From Candidatus Homeothermus arabinoxylanisolvens (GTDB taxonomy: Bacteria > Bacteroidota > Bacteroidia > Bacteroidales > Muribaculaceae), in NCBI GenBank assembly GCA_001689405.1, contig LUJO01000012.1:16286-80285 (forward strand): DNA of 64,000 nucleotides. The letters run 5' to 3'. Each line of letters opens with the position of its first letter. Position 1 is the stretch's first letter. Shown piece after piece: positions 35,001-42,404 of this stretch. Made by a program: the position numbers and the translations under genes. Below the pieces are notes generated by a model, which did not search any database, was not told the origin of the DNA, and saw only the letters and a program-made list of their open reading frames with translations.

Positions 35001-35099
35001 CAATGCGGCTGACTGCATGGCAGTTGCCGGTGAAGCTTGCTGCGGGCCGGTGATTGTCGGCGCCGAGACAATGGTTAAAAAGACAACATGGGATAACAT
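29010..35099 (-). CDS. Full-length RHS repeat protein with JAMM/JAB metalloprotease-like toxin tip
   Basis: A 2029-residue polymorphic toxin. Its N-terminal 40 residues contain a hydrophobic stretch that may be a signal sequence, although it lacks the usual positive start. Residues of about 50-1700 contain YD-type repeats that in this family build a hollow cocoon. The RHS-associated core runs to NIDPTG near residue 1840. The last 189 residues form the variable tip with HSHPLGGKAGASDYD: His1984, His1986, Ser1995 and Asp1998 fit the JAMM pattern HxH-x8-SxxD. The gene lies 6 bp after a T9SS-type sorted protein, so the two are one operon. Export route and target are not known. Confidence 0.85.
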   Translation of the reverse strand: MLSHVVFLTIVSAPTITGPQQASPATAMQSAALSITDGSVYEVPRTLQDRIVEPSPEVASFSRYTDFPVSYSTGTAQLNIPLAQWKSGPLDMSLSISYHTGGIKVDDVAGHVGLGSISRSIHSMPDESSTAKFSLNKNNFTLNYLLNLMEQRAEANHDRYRYNIPGRSGSFIIDNDMVYQLPETDLKIAIIANAADRKVIDSFTITTPEGLIYTFAAKETVEYTYNPNPVPIPYYSPDYTATSAWLLTKISDTENNESVTITYSDADSWTRTHDRRLYTTAYCWNNRATGSGFVPSGPSNIGSTAQSKFIDRKRPSKITSRTATVDFTTSGSQWGFTMKNHSGKVVRKVTFENFAKFSDERRRLDGVKIEVDGVTVDSHKFTYYSGTGNKGHSDAFGFVNNNISGGNDGILDRDGLPSAMRTYNFEGVRGLPLHTVENAAGVVTTFDYEPSIRPADTASSLKELKIGMRVKRITADDRSTGRKRIRDFTYEEPVPSAELSSLSLSAYIALAGLDKYSGGGGLLFEKSHTISATMTASSRLPGFPVENTVIYYRKVTESISGTGIERPIKTLYEFDPTHCIHQLARGGKGIGGSALESGWLRYLGGDGVPNNGTAADYERNSRLFSSKSVNMYFKEYMGEGPVLKRRTDYIWRNGDYAPHETADYYSSYNKKERVTGLYYESLVFKTEDIHMQTNHNIASLNDINYFNTSVTTSRMLCDSVITTRHFADGNTRQTIQRTIHQTGLKPLLRDTTLVPIRPLAYALDLEGGRSLTHPGFRCDSIVAPSGSWRPLSVSVSCLGETMALHRCDSEQVHTSTYTEARSRGLNRLPVADKWVNVEGDSIELLYHYKKFYTGLRTCFRRSVAVLRTTPDDIIERSVTTAYSSYGHPASLIMPDGVAMDYTWGYDGDCLTSKSIKSHDIKTEYTHIPLVGVTQIKSATGSKLDYSYTAGRLASEKNSSGLLLNSYTYNIYGVDGINKITVNKGGTGGTITTSRIYDGFGMTIRDIAHTGATTGQYMHSATLYDALDRPIVQYRPFSDSSADYIADSDVASATIAAYGDTRPFTSVTYDCLREDRQLAVITPGNAYNDHPARFDYLCNTSLTPLDCRRYRVNASRTTVTLEGLYPAGALDVVRSTDADGHVTLTFTDWRGNMVLRRTVMSSGNLDTYFIRDGWGNPLVVLQPEGSARFSAVGSTRFIDSDPVLKDYAFVYRYDKCLRPVYKRVPGCEAVTTAYDPYGRPAFMQDGNLRSQGRFMFMLYDGASRPVMTRLCSGSPSAVPAMTATYMGTASGIGGLGYSFSSASLTSAEPLTVNYYDTYSHTALAEFAVARGNSASYSGGKGLLTGTLSRVLSADTPSRQYTASIYSYDANDRLTRTSMSGLHDTRSAIINTTYVFGDEPVVDVVSVVGDGGNITGRHNYSYDKAGRPSSTSFTFNSLPSLDVMTWQYDDAGLVSKADYAGLPVDYTYTVSGAIKSVGSRQSQQAFKYHDGPSPSYNGNISAITVTPITTGVFSDMAYVYDDADRLVSAIGEEGVSLSNVKTKSAVYGYDKNSNITSLTRTGKTMSTGYAPDEFGTTDDLSLSYTGNRLKKVTDRADEVLFEASLDFHDGADNDEEYDYDANGNMVRDDNRGIVHIDYNVLNLPQTISFFSGDRLDYVYDASGVKLSVEYTPADVDGYSLTALPVAAVGADEPVPAGLYSIGTATQRRDYFAGCEWENGVFTRMNTPYGYHDGSAYYARIPDYQGNVMAVVKAGTDMATQSNYYYPYGLPTAMSSHPEVNRYKFGGKELETRHGLTLYDFEARWHDPQTARFLQPDPMAGDYPWLSPYTYCAGNPIRNIDPTGMDIWCLDEIGRIFERIKNINIDQIKLVDSTGADRLDAEGNSLEITFDYGVIESQRTISYGVDKYYDVYQVRGDDNATDFFEFVSNNISGSEACIEFGLIRTGLEGSDGLNFITTGHARGSEPGMSHLVEDQLRYSYTLRSITHSHPLGGKAGASDYDFVNNIYDKFKYVVPQFIYHVPTKKYIQFYGK
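29578..30256. repeat. Duplicated RHS-core segment, copy in the full-length gene
   Basis: This is the partner of the 679-bp copy in the orphan gene and codes for the final RHS-core region just before the toxin tip. The tip sequences beyond both ends are unrelated. Confidence 0.9.
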
Positions 35100-35105
35100 G
35101 ACGTT

Positions 35106-36134
35106 TTATCTAAGGATGATTTTCTTGGTCTTTAGCAAGTCTCCGGCCGATACCGACACGACATACTCCCCCGATGGTAACCCCGAACAGTTGATGGAGC
35201 GGGTCAGCTCAATGCCGGCATGGGCGACTATTCCGCTGCTTGACAGATATACGATTCCGTATATGTCACACACCATTATATTCACACTGCATGTATGCTC
35301 TACCGTAATGGAGACCGACACATCCCTAAACGACTGAGTGACCGAAATATGTCCCGGCGATGCCGAGGCAGTCGATGGATTTGGTGTCTCCCCGGCAGCT
35401 GACCTCGAATAAAATGCCGATGTAACCGGTTGTCGGGAAGGAGGACAAAGCATAAATGAGATAGAGGGAGATGTGGCTTGGTTGCCGACTGTATCGCGAG
35501 TTTCGGTAGCAATAGCAAGAGGTAACGCATATCCCGGAGCCGCCCAAGTGTGACGCACAACAGTGCGCCGCATGGCGATGCTGTCATCGGCATTTCCAAT
35601 ACTGTCTGACAGGATGTTATAGCGCAATTTCGTGCGATGAAGAGTGACATCGGGAATCGTATCTCTCATGGGCAGGATTATAGTACCCCGACCCGTGACC
35701 GAAGTCTCGCCATAACCGGAGCCGAAAAGATGTCCGGAGGAAAATGTGCGTCCCGACACAAAAAATGAGTCTTTTATTCCGGCCCCTGAAACGGATTTTT
35801 CGACAGCTCTATCGTATTCTATCCTTGCAAAGTGTGACTCCGAACATATCAAATATAACGAATCGTCAACCCTACGGAAATCATGTCGCACTCCGGGCAG
35901 AACTGCCGAGACGAGAGTGTCACCCGAATTGCGGAAATGTATTACGGCATCGTTATTCATATAATCGATGTCCGAAAAATCCCACACTGAAGCTGACTCT
36001 GTAAAGTCGGGCGGTACAACCACCTGCATAACCACACGTGTATCGTTTTCAGGCAGCCCGGTCGCGTCAGAGCCTAAAAGCATAGGCGATACTGACAAAA
36101 CTGCTATAGCTAATGGAGTTAGATGCTTTTTCAT
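35106..36134 (-). CDS. Secreted protein with C-terminal T9SS type A-like sorting domain
   Basis: A 342-residue protein from MKKHLTPLAIAVL; the six codons before it are left out because this ATG begins the signal peptide. The central region is beta-rich and unrecognised. The last 75 residues (VNIMVCDIYGIVY ... SGLPSGEYVVSVSAGDLLKTKKIIL) closely follow the type IX secretion sorting domain, which directs proteins across the outer membrane in Bacteroidetes. It directly precedes the RHS gene, so it may be exported together with it or assist its display. The family assignment of the C-terminus is by pattern only. Confidence 0.7.
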   Translation of the reverse strand: MKKHLTPLAIAVLSVSPMLLGSDATGLPENDTRVVMQVVVPPDFTESASVWDFSDIDYMNNDAVIHFRNSGDTLVSAVLPGVRHDFRRVDDSLYLICSESHFARIEYDRAVEKSVSGAGIKDSFFVSGRTFSSGHLFGSGYGETSVTGRGTIILPMRDTIPDVTLHRTKLRYNILSDSIGNADDSIAMRRTVVRHTWAAPGYALPLAIATETRDTVGNQATSPSISFMLCPPSRQPVTSAFYSRSAAGETPNPSTASASPGHISVTQSFRDVSVSITVEHTCSVNIMVCDIYGIVYLSSSGIVAHAGIELTRSINCSGLPSGEYVVSVSAGDLLKTKKIILR

Positions 36135-36379
36135 GGGAAAAGTGATAAACAAAAACCGACCTGTTTACAAATATCAACGATGAAATTGATATCTGGCGAA
36201 ACATAATAGCGGACGTCGGGCGACAGCCCGGGTCGCGGTGGCAAAGCCTATTATGTGAGGCTAATATAGCAAATATTTAACAGAAATGCAAATATTTTCA
36301 AACATTTTTTAAGGTCGGCCGTGACGGTCGGTCACATTGGCCTAAAACCTCATGGCATGGAGCATGATGACAGCGGGAT
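36135..36379. other. Intergenic region upstream of the RHS operon and obgE
   Basis: This stretch between divergent genes holds small GC-rich hairpins (GGGC-GACA-GCCC at 36218-36229 and GTGAC-GGTCG-GTCAC at 36321-36335, the latter flanked by GGCC arms). On the minus strand two AATATTTG sequences resemble weak -7 elements for the RHS operon. No gene was found. Confidence 0.4.
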
Positions 36380-36411
36380 TTTGCACGGTAGTGATTTTTT
36401 GGTTAAATTTG
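36380..36411 (+). promoter_or_regulatory. Promoter of the obgE operon
   Basis: TTTG (36380-36383), a 20-bp spacer and TAAATTTG (36404-36411) match the Bacteroidetes consensus fully. The obgE start is 77 bp downstream, leaving a leader of about 70 nt. Confidence 0.8.
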
Positions 36412-36487
36412 TAGGTTGTCAGCGGTTTCGGACCTGAACATGCAGGGCATAGCCGCTGTTTTGACAATATAAATACTTGATATCGCT

Positions 36488-37672
36488 ATGGCAGAATCCA
36501 ATTTTATCGACTACGTGAAGATATTATGCCGCTCCGGAAAGGGCGGTGCCGGCTCCCGACACTTTTACCGCGCGAAGTACATACCCAAAGGAGGACCTGA
36601 CGGGGGCGACGGAGGACGCGGAGGCCACATCATACTTCGCGGCAACAAAAACATGTGGACACTTCTGCCGCTGAAATATCAGCGCCATGTCTTTGCAGGA
36701 AACGGCCAGAGCGGATCGGGCAACCGCAGCTTCGGCAAGGACGGCGAGGACAAGATAATCGAAGTACCCTGCGGCACAGTAGTGTTTGATGCCGAGACAG
36801 GCGACTTCCTCTGTGAGGTGACGGAGGACGGCGAAGAGATAAAGCTCCTCCGCGGAGGTCGTGGCGGTCTTGGAAACTGGCACTTCAAAAGCGCCACCAA
36901 CCAGACTCCGCGCTACGCACAGCCCGGCGAGCCGGCCATAGAGAAATCCGTCATACTTGAGTTGAAGTTGCTCGCCGACGTAGGTCTGGTAGGCTTCCCG
37001 AATGCAGGAAAATCGACCCTTTTATCCTCAATATCTGCGGCACGTCCCAAAATAGCCGATTATCCCTTTACCACAATGGAGCCGCAGCTCGGCATAGTCA
37101 GCTACCGCGACAACCGGTCGTTTGTCATGGCCGACATACCCGGCATAATAGAAGGCGCAAGCGAAGGCAAGGGCCTCGGACTCCGGTTTCTGCGCCATAT
37201 AGAGCGTAATGCCGTACTGTTGTTCATGATACCCGCCGACGCCAATGACATACGCAAAGAGTATGACATCCTGCTCAACGAACTGACCCGCTTCAACCCC
37301 GAGCTGGCCGACAAACGCCGTGTACTCGCAATAAGCAAGTGCGACATGCTCGATGACGAACTTATGGCGGAGATAGAAAGCGAGCTGCCCGAGGATCTTC
37401 CGCACGTATTTATATCTTCCGTGTCGGGTCTCGGTATAACCCGGCTTAAAGATATGCTTTGGGAAGCCATCACCGACGAGGCCAACCGCATAGAACCGGC
37501 CACGATAACCCACCGCCGTCTTGACGGTCACCACCGCGTGAGAGAAGAGGATGAATTCATCTTTGAAAACACGCCTCAGGAGACCGATGATGACATGACA
37601 CCCGGCGAAGACTGGGATGAAGAGTGGGACGACGAATGGGAAGATTATGACGGCCCCGGCGATGACCGATGA
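36488..37672 (+). CDS. obgE: GTPase Obg/CgtA
   Basis: A 394-residue GTPase linked to assembly of the large ribosomal subunit and to stress control. The glycine-rich Obg fold occupies residues 1-160 (KGGPDGGDGGRGGHI). The G domain follows, with GFPNAGKST, DIPGIIEGASEGKG and SKCD motifs. The tail beyond about residue 350 is very acidic (DWDEEWDDEWEDYDGPGDD) and probably disordered. Its end overlaps the pgeF start, so the two are coupled. Confidence 0.95.
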   Translation: MAESNFIDYVKILCRSGKGGAGSRHFYRAKYIPKGGPDGGDGGRGGHIILRGNKNMWTLLPLKYQRHVFAGNGQSGSGNRSFGKDGEDKIIEVPCGTVVFDAETGDFLCEVTEDGEEIKLLRGGRGGLGNWHFKSATNQTPRYAQPGEPAIEKSVILELKLLADVGLVGFPNAGKSTLLSSISAARPKIADYPFTTMEPQLGIVSYRDNRSFVMADIPGIIEGASEGKGLGLRFLRHIERNAVLLFMIPADANDIRKEYDILLNELTRFNPELADKRRVLAISKCDMLDDELMAEIESELPEDLPHVFISSVSGLGITRLKDMLWEAITDEANRIEPATITHRRLDGHHRVREEDEFIFENTPQETDDDMTPGEDWDEEWDDEWEDYDGPGDDR

Positions 37673-38408
37673 CAGCTTCATACATACGATTGACATCGCG
37701 CCGGGCGTACGTGCCGGCTTTACCTGCCGAAGTACGATAACTACATCGCCCTACTCCGGCATCAACATGTGCCACTATACGGGTGACGAGCCGGGGCATG
37801 TGGCATACTGCCGCGACCGGTTTTCAAAAGCGACCGGCATACCGCAAGAAAGGATAATAATACCGCGCCAGACCCATTCGGCCGATTGCGCGGTAATTGA
37901 CCGTATACCCGTCGAAGAGAGTATCATAAACGGAGTCGACGCACTCGTCACCACACTTACCGAAGTCATAATCGGCGTATCCACCGCCGACTGCGTACCT
38001 GTGGTATTGGCCGACGCCGACAACGGAGTCATCGGTGTGGCCCATGCCGGATGGCGCGGCGCATTGGCCGGAGTTACCGACAACGCCGTCGACGCCATGC
38101 TGCGGTGCGGAGCCTGCATCGACAACATCAAGGCCGCCATGGGGCCATGCATATGCCCCGACTGCTTTGAGGTAGGCGAAGAAGTGGCTGAAAATTTCCC
38201 CGACCGCTTCATAGTACGCGGCTTCGCCAAACCGCATGTCGACCTGCCGCTTTATGTAAAGTCACGTCTTGAAGCCCGCGGCATAGCCCCGTCAATGATC
38301 AAAATGCCGCCGGCATGCACCCGCTGCGCTCCCGACATCTACTTTTCGGCCCGGGCCCTCGGCATCAACTCAGGCCGCATCTACACTTTTATAGCCCTCG
38401 ACACTTAA
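37647..38408 (+). CDS. pgeF: Peptidoglycan editing factor PgeF (YfiH/laccase-domain)
   Basis: A 253-residue protein of the DUF152 family; PgeF removes wrongly built muropeptides from the cell-wall precursor pool, and members also act on purine nucleosides. The Zn-site residues lie in RQTHSADC, in STADCVPVV with GVAHAGWRGALAG, and in MGPCICPDCFEVG. The start is uncertain: ATG at 37647 or 37662 is plausible, and both overlap the end of obgE. A longer frame beginning at 37617 is less likely. Confidence 0.9.
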   Translation: MTAPAMTDDSFIHTIDIAPGVRAGFTCRSTITTSPYSGINMCHYTGDEPGHVAYCRDRFSKATGIPQERIIIPRQTHSADCAVIDRIPVEESIINGVDALVTTLTEVIIGVSTADCVPVVLADADNGVIGVAHAGWRGALAGVTDNAVDAMLRCGACIDNIKAAMGPCICPDCFEVGEEVAENFPDRFIVRGFAKPHVDLPLYVKSRLEARGIAPSMIKMPPACTRCAPDIYFSARALGINSGRIYTFIALDT

Positions 38409-38488
38409 ATTTTTATCACAGATTTCTGCACACCGGTGAAACTTTCCGGAAAAGCCCGCGTCTAACTCGGCAAAACAGATCATCACCG

Positions 38489-38980
38489 ATGCCATCCATT
38501 GAAAATAAAGACAGCGCATTTGACTCGCTTATATCCGCGCACGGCAGCATAATATCAAAAGTGTGCTACTTCTACGCCATCGACACAGATGACTTCAACG
38601 ACCTCCGGCAGGAAGCACTGATAAATCTGTGGCGCGGACTTGACCAGTTTCGCGGAGAGGCCGAGATGTCGACATGGGTCTACCGTATATGCCTCAACAC
38701 ATGCGTGTCATACTTCCGGAGCAACAGGAAGCGCAGACTGGCGGTACGTGTAGACGAGTGTCCGCAACTGATTGCCGACGACACCGACAAGGGCGCCATG
38801 CTCAAGGAGATGTACAATCTTATCAACCGGCTCGGACCCACCGACAAGGCGCTTATACTCATGTGGCTCGACAGCTATGACTACGAGACAATAGCCAAAG
38901 TCACGGGCATACCGCGCAATACGGTAGCGTCACGGCTCCGGCGTATTAAAGAACGACTTGTAAAATACTCTAACCTATAA
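38489..38980 (+). CDS. ECF-type RNA polymerase sigma factor
   Basis: A 163-residue sigma-70-family protein, taken from the ATG giving MPSIENKDSAFD; the longer frame runs back into pgeF and is rich in His/Arg as expected of non-coding sequence. Region 2 is seen in DFNDLRQEALINLWRGLDQFRGEAEMSTWVYRI and region 4 in YETIAKVTGIPRNTVASRLRRIKERL. The signal it answers to is unknown. It is followed 4 bp later by a membrane-protein gene, the usual place for a regulator of an ECF sigma factor. Confidence 0.88.
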   Translation: MPSIENKDSAFDSLISAHGSIISKVCYFYAIDTDDFNDLRQEALINLWRGLDQFRGEAEMSTWVYRICLNTCVSYFRSNRKRRLAVRVDECPQLIADDTDKGAMLKEMYNLINRLGPTDKALILMWLDSYDYETIAKVTGIPRNTVASRLRRIKERLVKYSNL

Positions 38981-38984
38981 CTCT

Positions 38985-39533
38985 ATGAACCCCGAAGAAA
39001 TGAAAGAGAAATGGAATGAAATCAACTCACGCCTCGAAAACATCGAAGCGGTAAACTCACGTATACTCGAGCACATAAAACTCGACAAGGTAAAATCGGC
39101 ACAAGAACGGCTGGCCCTGCAGTACAAACGCTTCTGCACAATACTGCCGATACTCGGCATATGCGCCTCGTTCAATGCCATGCGGTTCTTTCCTACGGGC
39201 ATACTCATAGCCTTTATCGCGTTTTTCTGCATAGCCGCTGTCACCGACTACTACCTGTGGCAGGGCATAAAGAGCATCGACACAGCCACTATGGGAGTGG
39301 CCGAAGTAGCCGCTAAAGCGCGTCTTTACCGCCGCCGCCACCATCAGGCACAGATACTTCTCGCAGCTATAGTCATACCGCTGTTGACTGCTCTGTTCAT
39401 TTACGCCAACGACTACTCACGCATAGGCATAATAATCGGCGGCGTTATCGGAATAGCCTTGGGACTCGTCGTGTACTTCAACGTGATGCGCAACTACAAG
39501 ACCATGATTTCGGCCGAGGCCGACGATATCTAA
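38985..39533 (+). CDS. Membrane protein paired with the ECF sigma factor
   Basis: A 182-residue protein. An N-terminal helical, charged segment (residues 1-45, MNPEEMKEKWNEINSRLENIE) is followed by two pairs of membrane spans at about 50-85 and 120-165. No domain is recognised. The tight spacing to the sigma gene suggests an anti-sigma or sensor role, but the N-terminus shows no zinc anti-sigma motif. Its stop codon overlaps that of the facing ispG by 4 bp, so the transcripts converge end to end. Confidence 0.6.
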   Translation: MNPEEMKEKWNEINSRLENIEAVNSRILEHIKLDKVKSAQERLALQYKRFCTILPILGICASFNAMRFFPTGILIAFIAFFCIAAVTDYYLWQGIKSIDTATMGVAEVAAKARLYRRRHHQAQILLAAIVIPLLTALFIYANDYSRIGIIIGGVIGIALGLVVYFNVMRNYKTMISAEADDI

Positions 39534-41203
39534 GCGTCCTTCCAGTCGCCGCACGATTTTATCAGCTCCACAAGCCGCGGTATGGCCTCCTCCTGAGGTA
39601 TATTCTTCTCGACACAGGTCTTGCCCTTGTACAGGCTGATGTGGCCCGACGCCGCGCCCACATACCCGTAGTCGGCGTCGGCCATTTCACCGGGCCCGTT
39701 GACTATACACCCCATAACGCCGATTTTCAGGCCTTTAAGATGCGATGTAGCCTCTTTCACGGCTTTCAGAGTCGACTGTAGGTCAAAAAGGGTCCGGCCG
39801 CAACCCGGACAGGCTATATACTCCGTGCGGCTGATACGCAGACGGGTAGCCTGAAGTATGCCGAGCGACAAATTCATTATCTCCTCGTCACTTAGGCTCG
39901 GACTCTTGATCCACAGTCCGTCATGAAGGCCGTTGAGTATCATATACCCGAAGTCGGCTGCCGCCATGATTGATATATCGTCAGGCGAGAGGTCGCCGTA
40001 GTCAATCATAGGTATGACCGGATGCGTCATACCCGCGTCACTTATGGCACGTGCGGCCGCAAGTATCGAATCAGGACGGTTGATATGGCTTGAGGTTATC
40101 ACCACCGGCACGCCGGGCGACTTCTCAAGCTCAGGCAACCAACTGTCATAAGGCTGCGCGGCATCGACTTCCATATAATCGCCGAGCGACTTCTCAAGCC
40201 GATTTATAACCACTGTCGGGCTATCGCCGCCAATTCCGTCAACACACGTTGACTTACGGCGTGCGGGCATACAGCCCTCCACCCTGCCGCTGCAGCCGCC
40301 GTCGGCAGGTCCGTAATGTTCGCGTGAGCCTTTGCGCAGGCCTATGTAATTGACAAGAGCGGAGGCCACAGGTATCTCGTTTTCAGGCGCTTCGCTGAGC
40401 GACACCCTTATCGTGTCGCCTATGCCCTCGGCAAGCAGTGTGCCTATGCCCACGGCGCTCTTTATGCGGCCGTCCTCGCCGTCACCCGCCTCGGTCACGC
40501 CGAGATGCAGCGGAAAGTCCATGCCCTCGCGGTCCATGGCCGCCACAAGACGGCGCACGGTCTCGACCATAACAATGACATTGCTGGCCTTTATGGATAT
40601 GACTATGTCGAGAAATTCATGACCCACGGCCACACGCAGAAACTCCATCGCGCTCTCCACCATGCCGGCGGGAGTGTCGCCGTAACGGCTCATGATACGG
40701 TCGCTCAACGAGCCGTGGTTGACACCGATGCGTATGGCTGTGCCGTGACTGCGGCATGTGTCGAGAAAAGGCACAAACGCATCCTCGATACGCTTCAGCT
40801 CAGCCGCATACTCCTCGTCGGTGTACTCAAGTTTCTTAAACGTACGTCCAGGATCGACAAAATTGCCGGGATTTATCCTCACTTTGTCGGTAACTTCGAC
40901 GGCGGCAAAAGCGGCCTTGGGATTGAAGTGTATGTCAGCCACCAGCGGTATGTCAATACCGGCGTCACGCAGCCGGCGTCTGATAACCCCGATATTCTCG
41001 GCTTCCCTTACGCCCTGCGCGGTAAGCCTCACGTAATCGGCACCCGCCTCGGCTATGCGGCGACACTGGGCCACCGAACCTTCGGTGTCCATAGTCGAGG
41101 TATTGGTCATGGACTGTATCCTTACAGGATTATCGCCCCCCAACGGTATTCCGCCTATATTAACTTCGCGCGATTTACGGCGCACATAGTCATAGCTGCC
41201 CAT
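39530..41203 (-). CDS. ispG: 4-hydroxy-3-methylbut-2-enyl diphosphate synthase (IspG/GcpE)
   Basis: A 557-residue enzyme of the MEP isoprenoid pathway that makes HMBPP from MEcPP using a [4Fe-4S] cluster. The N-terminal TIM-barrel half includes IQSMTNTSTMDTEG and HGSLSDRIMSRYGD. The cluster cysteines are in CPGCGRTLFD and GCIVNGPGEMADADYG. The protein is much longer than the roughly 370-residue proteobacterial enzyme because of an insert between the two domains, as is normal for Bacteroidetes. It supplies precursors for uppS-type products and precedes purE on the opposite side by 34 bp. Confidence 0.95.
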   Translation of the reverse strand: MGSYDYVRRKSREVNIGGIPLGGDNPVRIQSMTNTSTMDTEGSVAQCRRIAEAGADYVRLTAQGVREAENIGVIRRRLRDAGIDIPLVADIHFNPKAAFAAVEVTDKVRINPGNFVDPGRTFKKLEYTDEEYAAELKRIEDAFVPFLDTCRSHGTAIRIGVNHGSLSDRIMSRYGDTPAGMVESAMEFLRVAVGHEFLDIVISIKASNVIVMVETVRRLVAAMDREGMDFPLHLGVTEAGDGEDGRIKSAVGIGTLLAEGIGDTIRVSLSEAPENEIPVASALVNYIGLRKGSREHYGPADGGCSGRVEGCMPARRKSTCVDGIGGDSPTVVINRLEKSLGDYMEVDAAQPYDSWLPELEKSPGVPVVITSSHINRPDSILAAARAISDAGMTHPVIPMIDYGDLSPDDISIMAAADFGYMILNGLHDGLWIKSPSLSDEEIMNLSLGILQATRLRISRTEYIACPGCGRTLFDLQSTLKAVKEATSHLKGLKIGVMGCIVNGPGEMADADYGYVGAASGHISLYKGKTCVEKNIPQEEAIPRLVELIKSCGDWKDA

Positions 41204-41237
41204 CTGTGGTCAAATATATATAATGTGTATCCTGCAA

Positions 41238-41744
41238 TCAGTTTGTCTTGAAACGGTACTTCACCTCGGCCAGCTCTGCGTTGGCCTTGACGATCTTACC
41301 CGCAAGCGACTTCTTGAACTCGGCAAGACGCGCGGCTGTGGCCTCGTCGCTAAGCGCGAGCATCTCGACAGCCAGAAGCGCTGCATTATAGCCTCCGTTT
41401 ATGCCAACGGTAGCCACAGGTATGCCCGGAGGCATCTGTACGATTGACAGCAACGCATCCATTCCCTCAAGGGTCGACGCGATAGGCACTCCTATCACCG
41501 GAAGAGTGGTGTTGGCGGCTATGACTCCCGGAAGAGCGGCGGCCATGCCGGCGGCGGCTATTATGACTTTTATACCGCGGGCGGCGGCTCCGGTGGCAAA
41601 CTCCTCGACCTGCGCTGGAGTGCGGTGAGCCGACAAAGCGTTCATCTCAAACGGTATCTCGAACTCATCGAGAAGCTGGGCCGATTTTCCCATTACGGGC
41701 ATGTCTGACGTACTGCCCATGATTATGCTAACGATCGGTTTCAT
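41238..41744 (-). CDS. purE: 5-(carboxyamino)imidazole ribonucleotide mutase
   Basis: A 168-residue class I PurE that moves the carboxyl group of N5-CAIR to give CAIR in purine synthesis. The characteristic SIIMGSTSDMPVM start, SAHRTP at about 41-46 and the GMAAALPGV segment are present. It lies 34 bp upstream of ispG in the same direction; the two are often neighbours in Bacteroidales. Confidence 0.95.
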   Translation of the reverse strand: MKPIVSIIMGSTSDMPVMGKSAQLLDEFEIPFEMNALSAHRTPAQVEEFATGAAARGIKVIIAAAGMAAALPGVIAANTTLPVIGVPIASTLEGMDALLSIVQMPPGIPVATVGINGGYNAALLAVEMLALSDEATAARLAEFKKSLAGKIVKANAELAEVKYRFKTN

Positions 41745-41771
41745 ATAACGTATATTATTTTGTCATTGATG

Positions 41772-42374
41772 TCATGTAAGTATAAATACCCAGAAAAAGC
41801 CGTTGACCACGCCGGCCGCCACCTGCATCAGCGTATGGCACTGCAGGAGTATGCGCGACGTGCAGAGTATGCCGGTCAATATGATGGCAAGCGACAGCAC
41901 GGGCCACATGTCAATCACGTTTATGCCGTAAAGGGCTATGCGCGACAACAGCGCGAGAAGACCGCCCATAGCCGCCGCGTGGGCACTGATTTTCCACCAT
42001 ATGTTGACCACGCACGACAGCACGGCCGCCACCGCGCCGCCTACCATGAACATCCACATCCAGTGAGGGGCATGTATACCGTGAAGATACCACGATGCCC
42101 CCAGATAACAGGCGGCGGTCACCATATAGGGTATATAGCGCTCCTTACGGTTGTTCAGTCCGGGATGGCTTATTATTTTGAGTTTGTACAATACGTAGAT
42201 AGCGAGCATCGGCAGCATACAGGTTATGAGCCACACCATGACCACGACATTCCACCGCAGCGCCGCAGGCAGAAATGACAGTGTCGTCACCCACAGCGCT
42301 ATAAACACGGCATAAGTGGGTATGAGCACCGGGCTTAAGACCCATGAAAATATATGTGCTGTTTTATTTATCAT
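41772..42374 (-). CDS. PAP2-like membrane protein
   Basis: A 200-residue protein with five or six membrane spans. The C-terminal half shows phosphatase-family features: KISAHAAAMGGLLALL and SRILLQCHTLMQVAAG, matching the SxHxxxxGG and SRxxxxxHTxxQvxaG patterns. The first PAP2 motif (KxxxxxxRP) is not clear, although HPGLNNRKERYIPY lies in a similar place. Substrate may be a lipid phosphate, but this is not certain. It lies between purE and rpoN. Confidence 0.7.
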   Translation of the reverse strand: MINKTAHIFSWVLSPVLIPTYAVFIALWVTTLSFLPAALRWNVVVMVWLITCMLPMLAIYVLYKLKIISHPGLNNRKERYIPYMVTAACYLGASWYLHGIHAPHWMWMFMVGGAVAAVLSCVVNIWWKISAHAAAMGGLLALLSRIALYGINVIDMWPVLSLAIILTGILCTSRILLQCHTLMQVAAGVVNGFFWVFILT

Positions 42375-42404
42375 GTCTTTATAACGATTGATATTTGACT
42401 ATGT

